The position numbers and the translations under genes were made by a program. Source: Pseudohalioglobus sediminis (GTDB lineage Bacteria > Pseudomonadota > Gammaproteobacteria > Pseudomonadales > Halieaceae). Taken from it: a stretch of DNA of 64,000 nucleotides. Location of the stretch: assembly GCF_008370495.1 (NCBI RefSeq), contig NZ_VTUX01000001.1, positions 248,001-312,000 on the forward strand. The letters run 5' to 3'. The notes under the pieces are model-generated. The model did no database searches. It was not told the DNA's origin and saw only the letters and a program-made list of their open reading frames with translations. Each line of letters starts with the position of its first letter. The stretch's first letter is position 1. Of this stretch, positions 9,562 to 18,459 are shown one piece after another.

Positions 9562-10656
9562 ATGAATATGCAGGAAATGCTCAAGGACAAACGCCAGCTT
9601 TTCTGGCTGCTACAGCTGGCCGGCTGGAGCGGCTGGGCCATGTCGTTTTACCTCGGCGTTATCATGTGGGGCAGGCCACCGGAGATGTACTATCTCTACC
9701 TGCCCTTTATCGCCACCATCGGCATGCTGCTTACCCTGGTCCTGCGCGCGCTGTACCGGCACATGTGGGAGATGGAAATCACCCGGCGCATCGTCGCCAT
9801 TGTTGCCGGCTCCTACGCCGCCGGACTGGTGTGGATGGCAGTGCGCGGCACCGTGTTTTACCACTTTTACCCGGAGCAGCGGAAAGTCACGGAGCAACAC
9901 GGTATGGAGTTACTCTCCTACTTCGACGGCGCCATCTCCGCTTTCTGGGTCATGCTGGTGTGGAGCGCCCTGTACTTCGGCATCAAGAACTACATGCTGG
10001 CCCAGGAAGAAAAGGAACGCGGTCTCAAGGCGGTGTCCATGGCCCACGAGGCGCAACTGAAGATGCTGCGCTACCAGCTCAACCCGCACTTCCTGTTCAA
10101 CACACTCAATGCAATCTCCACGCTGATTCTCGACCGCGACAACGAGTTGGCCAATGTCATGGTGACACGCCTGAGCCGCTTCCTACGCTATACGCTGGAT
10201 AACGACCCGATGCAGAAGGTGTCGGTGACAGAAGAGATGGAAGCGCTGCGCCTTTACCTTGATATCGAGAAAGTGCGCTTTGACGAGCGCCTGCAACTGC
10301 ACTTTGACGTCGATGAGGCGGTCAGCGACGCCCTGATGCCCAGCCTGTTGCTGCAGCCACTGGTTGAAAATGCGATCAAGTACGCCATTGCCCAGGCGAT
10401 CAACGGCGGCCGCATAGCCGTGTCGGCACAGCAGCAGGGCCAGCGCCTGCACCTGCAGGTCGCCGATGACGGACCCGGCATCGAACTCAACGGCAAGTCG
10501 CCGGCCAAATCGGGCGGGGTGGGACTGGTAAACTGCCGCGAGCGGCTCAAGGAAATCTATGGCGAGCAACAGTCTTTTGAGCTCTGCAGGACTGAACCCC
10601 ACGGCCTCACCATCGACATAAACATACCGCTGGAATTTGGAAACCGGGCCTCATGA
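9562..10656 (+). CDS. LytS/AlgZ-type sensor histidine kinase
   Basis: 364 residues from ATG 9562; a TTG seven codons upstream is possible. Four hydrophobic segments in the first 150 residues form a membrane sensor with little periplasmic exposure. The phospho-acceptor region LRYQLNPHFLFNTLNAI (about residue 170) is the His_kinase (PF06580) signature, and the ATPase domain has PLVENAIKYA and GGVGLVNCRERL. A TATAAT sequence ends only six bases before the ATG, so a very short or leaderless transcript is possible, though no good -35 box is seen. It overlaps the response regulator start by 4 bases and is its obvious partner. The signal is unknown. Confidence 0.93.
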   Translation: MNMQEMLKDKRQLFWLLQLAGWSGWAMSFYLGVIMWGRPPEMYYLYLPFIATIGMLLTLVLRALYRHMWEMEITRRIVAIVAGSYAAGLVWMAVRGTVFYHFYPEQRKVTEQHGMELLSYFDGAISAFWVMLVWSALYFGIKNYMLAQEEKERGLKAVSMAHEAQLKMLRYQLNPHFLFNTLNAISTLILDRDNELANVMVTRLSRFLRYTLDNDPMQKVSVTEEMEALRLYLDIEKVRFDERLQLHFDVDEAVSDALMPSLLLQPLVENAIKYAIAQAINGGRIAVSAQQQGQRLHLQVADDGPGIELNGKSPAKSGGVGLVNCRERLKEIYGEQQSFELCRTEPHGLTIDINIPLEFGNRAS

Positions 10657-11462
10657 ACAACCTTAGCGCAATCATTGTGGATGACGAATCGCTGGCCCGA
10701 CGCGGGCTGGCGCTGCGACTGCAGCAGATTCCAGGCGTCGACGTGGTCAGCGAATGTGCCAACGGTCGTGAGGCCCTGGAGGCCATCGCCGCGCACTCGC
10801 CGGACCTGGTTTTCCTGGACATACAGATGCCGGGCATGGATGGCTTCGACGTGGTGCGCAAACTGCAGGCCGGGCAAATGCCCATGATTATCTTCGTTAC
10901 CGCATTTGACCAGTACGCAGTGGAGGCATTCAAGGTGCATGCGGTGGACTACGTGCTGAAACCCATCGACGACGACCGCTTGCACGAGGCGATTGATCGC
11001 GCCGTGGCACACCATTCACAGGAAGAGTCAGAGCGCACCAAACAGCGCCTCATGGAGCTGATGATGGGCCTGACCGGCGCCAGCGCTTCCTCGATCGAGG
11101 AAATGGCGCAGGCGCAGCGCGGCCTGCCCCAGTGGCCGGACAAACTGGTGATCAAGGACGGTGCCGACATTCACCTGGTAAAAATCGATGATATTCACTG
11201 GATAGACGCCGCCGGCGACTACATGTGCGTGCACGCCGATGGCGAGACCCATATCATGCGCATCACCATGAAACAGCTGGAAGCCATGCTGAATCCGGCG
11301 CGATTCCTGCGCGTACACCGTTCTACCCTGGTCAATACCGACTACATCAGTGGCGCCCAGACCCTGGGCAACGGCGAATATATGCTCTCTCTCGAGGGTG
11401 GCGCACAACTGAAGGTGAGCCGCGGCTACCGCGCCCGGGTCAGGGAACTGCTGGCCGGCTGA
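10653..11462 (+). CDS. LytTR-family response regulator
   Basis: 269 residues. The receiver domain begins with IIVDDESLARRGLALRL, has the phospho-acceptor aspartate in VFLDIQMPGMDGFD and the lysine in VDYVLKPID. A linker of about 45 residues leads to a C-terminal LytTR DNA-binding domain, recognised by LVKIDDIHWIDAAGDYMCVH and FLRVHRSTLVNTDYI. It overlaps the kinase gene by 4 bases, so the two are co-translated. LytTR regulators bind pairs of short direct repeats; I did not find a convincing pair in front of the operon. The only genes nearby that could be targets are the secreted protein at 11470 and the channel at 12716. Confidence 0.95.
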   Translation: MNNLSAIIVDDESLARRGLALRLQQIPGVDVVSECANGREALEAIAAHSPDLVFLDIQMPGMDGFDVVRKLQAGQMPMIIFVTAFDQYAVEAFKVHAVDYVLKPIDDDRLHEAIDRAVAHHSQEESERTKQRLMELMMGLTGASASSIEEMAQAQRGLPQWPDKLVIKDGADIHLVKIDDIHWIDAAGDYMCVHADGETHIMRITMKQLEAMLNPARFLRVHRSTLVNTDYISGAQTLGNGEYMLSLEGGAQLKVSRGYRARVRELLAG

Positions 11463-11469
11463 ACCTCGC

Positions 11470-12549
11470 TCAGGAGGAAACCTGGTGCAGTAGCAGCCGG
11501 GTACCCACCGTGCCCGAGACGTCCACTTTGCACTGGTCCCATCCCGCCGGCACACGCCAGGGTTGTTTGCTGGACCGGGCCATCACACGCTGGCCCTGGG
11601 CACAGATCAGGAAGACCGAGCTGACGCTGCCGCTCACGTCAGAGATGTAAAACTGGTCCCGTGTCAGGCGCAGTTTCCAGGTAGCCGCCCCCCCGGGGTA
11701 GAGGGCCACCAGTTCACCGGCTGCGGCGACATCCTGGTTGTTGCGAAAGAAATTCTCCGCTTCCACGTATCGCGCCGCGGCCTGCTGCACCACCGGCTCG
11801 CCCCGGGCGAGCGCCTGCATCCGATCCAGTACCACACCCGCATCACCCAGCCGGTTGCCCTCCGCATGCAGCGTGACCAGGCGGCTCAATACTTTGAGGT
11901 ACTGTTCCGTGGGTACGTAGCCGTGGCGAAAATTATTGTCCAGTGCCAGCGATTGCAATTCCATTACGCGACCGAGGTGGCGCGTCTCGGCGCCATTGTC
12001 GCCGAGGCGATGCGACACCGCCGCGGCCAGCAGGCTGGCCTTGACCTCCTCGAGGGCGTTGCGCCCCGGAAACGCCAGCAGCTCGCTGGCGATGGTACCG
12101 GCCGCGGCATAATCACCGCTGGCGAAAAGGTCCCAGGCCTCGGTAGAGCGCTCCGCGAAGGCGGGCCCCATCTCCCGCTGCTTGTCGAGAATCCAGGTAA
12201 AAATCACCGGGTTGGCGGAGGACTGCACCGGCGTGCCGCCGCGGGTTGCGGGCTGGAAGCGCATTGATCGAACCTGGTCGAGCACCGCCGTCTCCACTTC
12301 GGTGACGCCATTGGAACGCCGTATGGCGGCGTTGGTGACGTTGCCCTGCACATCGATATCGTAGGTGTAGACCAGCCAGGCATCGTCCTGGAACTGCGTG
12401 CCCAGGCGGATACTGGCCGAGGCAGGGTCAAGATTGCGGGCCGGCTCGTACTGCGCCCATGTACCGCTGCTGAACCCCAGGCAGAGCAGGCAGAACCAGG
12501 TTGCAGCGGGCAGCGCCCGCTTGCGTTGACAGGATTTACGAAACCACAT
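11470..12549 (-). CDS. Secreted protein with TonB C-terminal-like domain
   Basis: 359 residues from ATG 12549; the frame stays open further upstream but that extension lacks protein-like composition. The signal peptide ends near GFSSGTWAQ. Residues about 35-120 resemble a TonB C-terminal domain: YTYDIDVQGNVTNAAIRRSN and VETAVLDQVRSMRFQPA, followed by the VxFTW-like strand VIFTWILD. The rest is helical and TPR-like (repeated A/L-rich segments), ending in a beta-rich tail with two cysteines. No transmembrane anchor is left after signal cleavage, so it is not a classical TonB. It is convergent with the LytTR gene, with 7 bases between stops. Function unknown. Confidence 0.7.
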   Translation of the reverse strand: MWFRKSCQRKRALPAATWFCLLCLGFSSGTWAQYEPARNLDPASASIRLGTQFQDDAWLVYTYDIDVQGNVTNAAIRRSNGVTEVETAVLDQVRSMRFQPATRGGTPVQSSANPVIFTWILDKQREMGPAFAERSTEAWDLFASGDYAAAGTIASELLAFPGRNALEEVKASLLAAAVSHRLGDNGAETRHLGRVMELQSLALDNNFRHGYVPTEQYLKVLSRLVTLHAEGNRLGDAGVVLDRMQALARGEPVVQQAAARYVEAENFFRNNQDVAAAGELVALYPGGAATWKLRLTRDQFYISDVSGSVSSVFLICAQGQRVMARSSKQPWRVPAGWDQCKVDVSGTVGTRLLLHQVSS

Positions 12550-12715
12550 AACCACTCCATTACATCGCGACAACGACGAGTGTACCAGCTGGCGGTAGCG
12601 GGCTGCCCACGGAAACAGCAAATCCGGCCGCGGGGGCTGGCACCCGCCCTGAAGGACAAAAACTATACGATCCCTGCATACTGGTCCAGAATACAAACCG
12701 GTAAACACTGCAGAA

Positions 12716-13897
12716 GTGAGCAATACCTTGAACAGATACCTGTCATGGATGTGCCAGTCACTGATCATTCGGCGTACCCTGATCCCGGCGGCGCATTTAC
12801 TGCTCCCGCTCATCCTGCTGCTGGCGCCGCTGATGAGCGCAGCGCAGACAGGTCCAGCCGCCGCCGAACCAGCAAAAGAAAGCAGGATACGCGTTGCCGC
12901 CGCCCCCTGCCCGCCTTTCGTCATCAGTGAAAACGGGGAACTCAGCGGTCTTGGCGTGTTCCTCTGGCAGCAGGTTGCCGCACAGATCGGCCTGCAATAC
13001 GAGCTCTACGAACTGCCGCTGAGCGATATGCTCAGTGCCATATCGGAATCGCGCTCGATGAGTCCGACCCGTACCGATGTCGGCATATCCTGCCTGTCCA
13101 TTACCGCGGAACGGGAGAAACTTATCGACTTCTCACATTCCTTTCATGAAACCTACACTGGTATCGTCGTACGCGAACACACGTTCATGGATATGCTGCG
13201 TGGCTTTTTTGGCAGCGCTGCCATATGGAGAGCGCTGGCCATTGTTATTGGCGTTGCCGCACTGGTAGGCGGTGTGCTGTACCTGCTGGAACGCAGGCGC
13301 ACGCCAAAACTGTATTCATCGGAGACCCGTCCGGGACGTCTGGCGGAGGCGTTTATCGTCGGCCTGATGTTCGTCACCCAGGGGCCGATCAAGTTTTACG
13401 AATTCAGCACCATGACCGCGCGGGTGCTGGCCGCCGTGCTGGCATTGAGCAGCACCTTCCTGATTGCCGCCATCACCGCAATACTGGCCAGCGCATTCAC
13501 CCTGGATGCAATGCGTTCCAATGTGACCGGCCTGCAGGACCTGAACAACGTACGCGTGGCAGCGCTGCAGGATTCGACCTCGTCCAAGTTTTTGCAGGAC
13601 AACGGCATCCCGCATCTGCGCAAACCGGACCTGGAAGAGATGATGCGCGAACTGGACGCCGGGCAACTGGATGCGGTGGTGTCAGATGCCGCATTCCTGC
13701 GTTACACCATTCTCGAGGGCAGGAAACAAGGCATCTACGACAGGCTGTCAGTGCTGCCCTACAAGTTCGACAACCAGAACTATGGTTTTGCCATGCAACC
13801 GGCCAGCGAACTGGACGAGGCAGTCAACCAGGCGCTACTGGTCGTACGCAGGACACCGGCGTGGCGCAATGAGGTGAAGAAATACCTGGGCGAGTAA
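12716..13897 (+). CDS. Ionotropic glutamate receptor-like channel with periplasmic binding domain
   Basis: 393 residues from GTG 12716 (ATG 12749 is an alternative giving a tighter signal peptide). Order: signal peptide to about residue 45; solute-binding lobe S1 (RIRVAAAPCPPFVI, LSGLGVFLWQQVAAQIG, TRTDVGISCLSITAERE); helix M1 near 165-190; a re-entrant loop near 205-228; helix M2 near 230-257; lobe S2 (NNVRVAALQDSTSSKFL, LDAVVSDAAFLRYTI). This S1-M1-P-M2-S2 order is that of prokaryotic glutamate receptors such as GluR0. The pore loop reads FVTQGPIKFYEF, without the potassium filter TVGYG. It should be a ligand-gated channel in the inner membrane facing the periplasm; ligand and ion are unknown. 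Confidence 0.85.
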   Translation: MSNTLNRYLSWMCQSLIIRRTLIPAAHLLLPLILLLAPLMSAAQTGPAAAEPAKESRIRVAAAPCPPFVISENGELSGLGVFLWQQVAAQIGLQYELYELPLSDMLSAISESRSMSPTRTDVGISCLSITAEREKLIDFSHSFHETYTGIVVREHTFMDMLRGFFGSAAIWRALAIVIGVAALVGGVLYLLERRRTPKLYSSETRPGRLAEAFIVGLMFVTQGPIKFYEFSTMTARVLAAVLALSSTFLIAAITAILASAFTLDAMRSNVTGLQDLNNVRVAALQDSTSSKFLQDNGIPHLRKPDLEEMMRELDAGQLDAVVSDAAFLRYTILEGRKQGIYDRLSVLPYKFDNQNYGFAMQPASELDEAVNQALLVVRRTPAWRNEVKKYLGE

Positions 13898-13983
13898 GTA
13901 TCGCCCGGATAACGTGCAAGACCAGGCCGAGAGTGGCCAGCGCGGCGCAGCCCCTGATCAAGGGCCGGCGCCGCCTGCGAAGA

Positions 13984-16374
13984 TCAGAAGCGGTAGCGGG
14001 CCTGCACAGCTATGGAGCGACCCCGCTCCGGCACCCCGAAGTAGCTGTTGCTGTCAGTCAGTGCGACGTCATTGCGCCAGACCATGGTCTTTTCGTCCGT
14101 CAGGTTCTTGCCAATCACCGCGAGCGACCAGGTATCGGCGACACTGGCAAGCGCAATGCGCAGGTTCACCTTGGTCGCGGAATCATGCTCGGTGTTGGGG
14201 TCCAGGTCCAGCGAGGAGTAGAAACTGCTGGTGAAGTTGACGTCGAGGTTGTTGCGCAGCTCTAGGTTGTCGCCAAGCGGCAGTATCCATTCCGCGTTGA
14301 GGTTGCCACTCCACTCCGGTGCAAACAACAGGGTCTCGCCGCTGAGGTCCTGCCCACCACTTTCGCCGGGGGCGATGTTAGTGCCGTCCTGGTTCAGGCA
14401 GCCGGGATTGGCCACCGGATCGGAGACCTGGGGCACGGTACAGGTGGCGCCGGTAAACGTGTCGTAAGTGGCGTCGAGATAGGCTACCGCGCCGCCGAGG
14501 GTAAAGCCCTCGGCCAGCAGCCAGCGGCCGTCGACTTCCACGCCCTGGCTGACGGATTCGCCGGCGTTGCCGACGCGGAACACGTCACCCACGAGGGAAC
14601 TGACCTGGAGATCATCATACTCCATGCGGAAAACGGCGAGATTCAGGTTCGCCGCGCCGTCCGCCAGAGTCATCTTGGCGCCGAGTTCGTAGGCCAGCAC
14701 CGTCTCTTCATCGTAGTTGAGAATGGAACTGTCCACGCCGGTCTCCACCACGCCGCCGTCGGGCTCTCCGGTGAAAATATTGCCGGTACGCACAGTTGGC
14801 CCCGAGTTGCTGTAGGCCTCATCAAAGCCGCCGCCTTTGTATCCGGTGCTGACACTGGCGTAGAGCATCGAGTCGTCGGTTGCGTCCCACTGCAGGTTGG
14901 CAGACCAGGTGAACTTGTCCTCATCGCGCTTGAGCCCCTGGAATGAGTGGCTGCGCAGGTCCTCGATAAGAATATTGTTGGCGGGGTTGGCCAGCACCAC
15001 GAAATCCGCAGTGAGGCGTGCGCCCAGCCCCGGGTTGGTGCTCGCCTTGTCGAGTTCCTTCTCTTCTTCGTTATAACGCACGCCCAAACCCAGTCGCAGG
15101 GTGTCAGTCAGCGCATAGGTGCCCTGGCCAAACACCGCCCAACTGGTTGAATCCTGGTCGAACTGCGTGGGGATGCGCTGGTCCGTGGTCGCCGTCAGCG
15201 CCGGCACAGACAACGGCCCGGAGAGGAGGAAATCAATGTCGGTGTTGGTCTTGGATACGGACAGTTCCGAACTCTGGTAATAGGCGCCCACGATCCAGTC
15301 AAGGGTCTCGCCACCGGGAGACACCAGCCTGACTTCCTGGCTGAACTGGTCGTACTCTTCTTCCTGCAGGCGGTTGAGCGAGGCCGTCGCGGCAATGTCG
15401 CTGTTGGTGTTGCGCTCGGTATCGTAAGTCGCATAACCGGTGATAGATGTGAAGGTGCCCATGCCGACATCCCAGTTGAGGGTCAACAGGGCCACATCGA
15501 GTTCGGTATCGTCGGTATCCAGGATGTCACCGGCGCCACGGTCATGGTCATCCAACACCGGGAAGGGCGACTGACCGAGGTAGTTGGTCGGCTGGTCTGA
15601 TTGGTATACCACCTGCGGGCGGCCGAGAGTTTCGAAATCGCCGTGCTCGTACTTGGCGATGATCTCGAGGGTATCCGTGGCCTCCCAGAGCAGGCTGCCG
15701 CGAATGAACAGGTTGTCCTTATCGGGCCCCTCCTCGTCCAGGGTCTCGTTTTCCCACCAGCCGTCCATGCCCTCATAGCGCACAGCCAGGCGGCCAGCCA
15801 GGTTATCGCTGAGGCCACCGGTCAGCACGCCGGTCAGTATCTGTTCACCGTGGTCCGGGTCATAGAGGGCCTCGACGAGACCGCCGGTCTCGAAGTCAGG
15901 GCGCGCCGTGGTGATATTGATGGCCCCGCCGATGGTGTTCTTGCCGAACAGGATGCCCTGCGGGCCCTTGAGAATTTCCACACGCTCAAGATCCAGGGTC
16001 AGCGGCACTTTCGCCAGTTGCCCCCGGCCGGAATACAGGCCGTCTATGTACAGACCCACCGACTGCTCGAAACCCTGGTTAGTGCCTGAGCCCACGCCGC
16101 GGATAAAGATATTGGAGGTAGCCTGGCCCTGGTTGATACTCACATTGGGAATGTACAGCGCCACCTGCTCGAGGTCGGTAATGCCGATGTCCTCGATCTT
16201 GTCGCCGCTCATCGCCGCGACGGCGATGGGCACGTCCTGCAGGCTTTGCTCGCGTTTCTGCGCGGTCACGACCACTTCTTCCAGCATCAATTGTTGTGCC
16301 ATCAGTGGCGCACAAGGCGCCAGGGTGAGCGCCATGGCAATAGGTGTAAGACGATGGAATGCAATGTTGCGCAT
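13984..16374 (-). CDS. TonB-dependent receptor
   Basis: 796 residues. Signal peptide ends near APLMAQQ; the plug domain begins with LEEVVVTAQKREQSLQDVPI and includes IFIRGVGS and LERVEILKGPQGILFGKNTIGGAINI. The 22-strand barrel follows and ends with QARYRF, an aromatic C-terminus recognised by the BAM complex. This sub-family (iron-complex outer membrane recepter type, often annotated with unknown substrate) is abundant in marine gammaproteobacteria and takes up ligands larger than porins admit. It is the most downstream gene of the minus-strand block that holds two DUF3604 genes and a sulfatase, 142 bases beyond the DUF3604 gene at 16517, so its ligand probably relates to them. Confidence 0.93.
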   Translation of the reverse strand: MRNIAFHRLTPIAMALTLAPCAPLMAQQLMLEEVVVTAQKREQSLQDVPIAVAAMSGDKIEDIGITDLEQVALYIPNVSINQGQATSNIFIRGVGSGTNQGFEQSVGLYIDGLYSGRGQLAKVPLTLDLERVEILKGPQGILFGKNTIGGAINITTARPDFETGGLVEALYDPDHGEQILTGVLTGGLSDNLAGRLAVRYEGMDGWWENETLDEEGPDKDNLFIRGSLLWEATDTLEIIAKYEHGDFETLGRPQVVYQSDQPTNYLGQSPFPVLDDHDRGAGDILDTDDTELDVALLTLNWDVGMGTFTSITGYATYDTERNTNSDIAATASLNRLQEEEYDQFSQEVRLVSPGGETLDWIVGAYYQSSELSVSKTNTDIDFLLSGPLSVPALTATTDQRIPTQFDQDSTSWAVFGQGTYALTDTLRLGLGVRYNEEEKELDKASTNPGLGARLTADFVVLANPANNILIEDLRSHSFQGLKRDEDKFTWSANLQWDATDDSMLYASVSTGYKGGGFDEAYSNSGPTVRTGNIFTGEPDGGVVETGVDSSILNYDEETVLAYELGAKMTLADGAANLNLAVFRMEYDDLQVSSLVGDVFRVGNAGESVSQGVEVDGRWLLAEGFTLGGAVAYLDATYDTFTGATCTVPQVSDPVANPGCLNQDGTNIAPGESGGQDLSGETLLFAPEWSGNLNAEWILPLGDNLELRNNLDVNFTSSFYSSLDLDPNTEHDSATKVNLRIALASVADTWSLAVIGKNLTDEKTMVWRNDVALTDSNSYFGVPERGRSIAVQARYRF

Positions 16375-16516
16375 AAGAATTTCCCTCTGTTTATATTATT
16401 TGCGGCTATGCAACACTACCATCAGCATCGTAAGGCACTTTGGAATTGGCGACAGGAATTTGCGATGGAGTGACAGGCCAGAGGCAAATTACCGCCGCGC
16501 CTGCCCATGGGCGACA

Positions 16517-18430
16517 TCATCTGGGCCGGCCGGTGTACCAGATGGGGGACGTATAGGCACGCTCCTGCAGGACCAGGGGGATATCATCGGGCAAATCGAT
16601 ACCGAAACGGGCCTGGTCGTAAGCTGTCCAGCGCGGCGTGGGTATTTCGATCACCCGGGCGTAATAGAAAGCATCCTGAGCGGGGTCGAAAGCGGGATCT
16701 GTCCACACGGTTGTCAGTTCTGCAGCGCCGATGGTGTTGGTCCAGGTCGGCACTGACAGGTCAACCGTATTGCCCACCGGGGGCAGTTTGCCATCGTCAC
16801 CGGGGACCCGGTCTCCGGACCAGGCCACGTCGTAGACTTTCTCCTGCGCCCTGCCCTCGTCATCCAGCCAGCCCTTGATCACCTGTACCCGATCCAGGTT
16901 GGCGCCGTCGGGATCGCGCATGGCGGCTACCAGGAAACTGGGGGCGCTACCCTTGCTGGCTGCAGGCAGGTCGCCGCCCATGGGTACGCCTTTGGCATAG
17001 CCGACGCGGGCGATATCGCGGCGTCGCCCATCCGCGGCGGCAAAGCCATAGCCGCCAAAGAAACGCACGCGGATGCGGGTACCGGTGGTGGCGTAGACCT
17101 CGCGACGCTGCATGGCGTCGAACACTTCTCCACGCGTATTTTCCCTGGCCCAAACAGCTACCAGGCTGCCGGCGGAGGTTTGCCAGCCATGGCGGACCAG
17201 GCCCAGTTCCTTGTTCTGCTTGCCGATTGCCGTGGCCCGCTCCGGCCTGGGTTCTTCAGGCGTATTCTTGCTGAAGAAGTTTTCCTCGCGTGCGGTGGAG
17301 GCAGCCAGGTGCGTATCGGTGGAACCGATCATGCCGAACTTGTAAGGGTTCACGCCCAGAGCCTTACCGAGTTCCAGGCCACGCTTGAGGCCGGAGCGCG
17401 CGTACTCTGCCGGCAACATCTCGGGGGTCTTGGCCTCGCTGACATCGAGATTGCCCATATCCCAGGTCTCGAAGTCGGCAAACTCGTCATCCGTTGACAG
17501 CAGTGGGTGGGATTCGCCGTCACCCTTGTGCTGCGACACTTCCACCAGCGGCTCCCATCGCTGCCGGGTACGCGCGTACTCAACGTCCAGGGCCTTGCCG
17601 TCCTGGAAATCATCCACCAGCGGGAACATCCAGCCATTGGACAGGTTACCGTTGTGGGGGATGGCCAGCATCTGCCCCCCGGTAGTGGATTCCCAGTCCT
17701 GCATCCAGCGCCACAGGTCGCGGGGGTTCGGGCTGCCCACCGGTGGTGTGGTGGTGTAGGGTTCGACTTGTTTCGCCACTGCGGCGTCATCCCGCATCAG
17801 CACCACGCGGTGCAGGTTGTTGCCGTTGACCAGGGACGTCCACTCAAAGCCGAACAGGGTGGTAAAGCGGCCCGGTTCGTTGAATTCCTGACCGGCCGCA
17901 ACGGTATCCTCCCAGGCAGAACGGTAGGCGGGATTGCCAGGCTGGTAGTTGAGTGCCGCGGGCACGTCGCCCTGGGCGAAGCGGGCGATCATACCCACCA
18001 TGGCTTTCTTGGCGGTCATGCCGCTTTCATTGAAAGCGGCGTTGAGTTCGCGACCGTAAGGGTCAGCCATGATATTGGGCGCACCTTTCAGTATGTCGGT
18101 GATCACGCCCATGCCGTCACTGTGATCGGTCACGGCAAGAAAGTCATAGGGCCGGGAAATCTTCAGCGGCAGCCCGGTGTTGGAGGTGACCTCGTCGCCG
18201 CGGGCAAAGCGGTAGGCATCGCCGGGCATGAGGCGCGTACCGCCGCCACCGGCGTCTGCCGACAAACCCGAATGCACGTGTACATCGCCGAACAGCACTT
18301 GCGTCGGATAGTCCCGACCGGCGTAGGGTGAGTACGCTGTAGTAGCGTCTGCTGCAGCCCGAACAGGCATACTCAAACCGACGTTGAAGGCTGCGGCTGT
18401 CAGTATCGCCGTCAGAGTGCGTTGTTGCAT
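16517..18430 (-). CDS. DUF3604 protein (PHP-like metal phosphoesterase fold), exported
   Basis: 637 residues from ATG 18430; a longer in-frame start was rejected because a signal peptide (MQQRTLTAILTAAAFNVGLS, cleaved near VRAAADA) starts here. The N-terminal metal motif FGDVHVHSGLSADA and the segment DFLAVTDHSDGMG resemble PHP-domain histidine/aspartate ligands. IPHNGNLSNG, GSTDTHLA and the C-terminal ERAYTSPIWY are shared with the other two DUF3604 proteins of the window. The fold suggests a periplasmic metal-dependent hydrolase, perhaps a phosphoesterase; no activity is established that I know of. Starts 29 bases after the sulfatase stop, so it is co-transcribed with it. Confidence 0.9.
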   Translation of the reverse strand: MQQRTLTAILTAAAFNVGLSMPVRAAADATTAYSPYAGRDYPTQVLFGDVHVHSGLSADAGGGGTRLMPGDAYRFARGDEVTSNTGLPLKISRPYDFLAVTDHSDGMGVITDILKGAPNIMADPYGRELNAAFNESGMTAKKAMVGMIARFAQGDVPAALNYQPGNPAYRSAWEDTVAAGQEFNEPGRFTTLFGFEWTSLVNGNNLHRVVLMRDDAAVAKQVEPYTTTPPVGSPNPRDLWRWMQDWESTTGGQMLAIPHNGNLSNGWMFPLVDDFQDGKALDVEYARTRQRWEPLVEVSQHKGDGESHPLLSTDDEFADFETWDMGNLDVSEAKTPEMLPAEYARSGLKRGLELGKALGVNPYKFGMIGSTDTHLAASTAREENFFSKNTPEEPRPERATAIGKQNKELGLVRHGWQTSAGSLVAVWARENTRGEVFDAMQRREVYATTGTRIRVRFFGGYGFAAADGRRRDIARVGYAKGVPMGGDLPAASKGSAPSFLVAAMRDPDGANLDRVQVIKGWLDDEGRAQEKVYDVAWSGDRVPGDDGKLPPVGNTVDLSVPTWTNTIGAAELTTVWTDPAFDPAQDAFYYARVIEIPTPRWTAYDQARFGIDLPDDIPLVLQERAYTSPIWYTGRPR

Positions 18431-18459
18431 AAGCTTGACCCCTGTGCCGTACGCGTTAA

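Noticed and set aside
9527-9562. Sigma-70 promoter with TATAAT just before the histidine-kinase ATG
   Set aside because: The -10 match is exact but no -35 element lies at 16-18 bases, so it is mentioned with the gene but not listed as a promoter.
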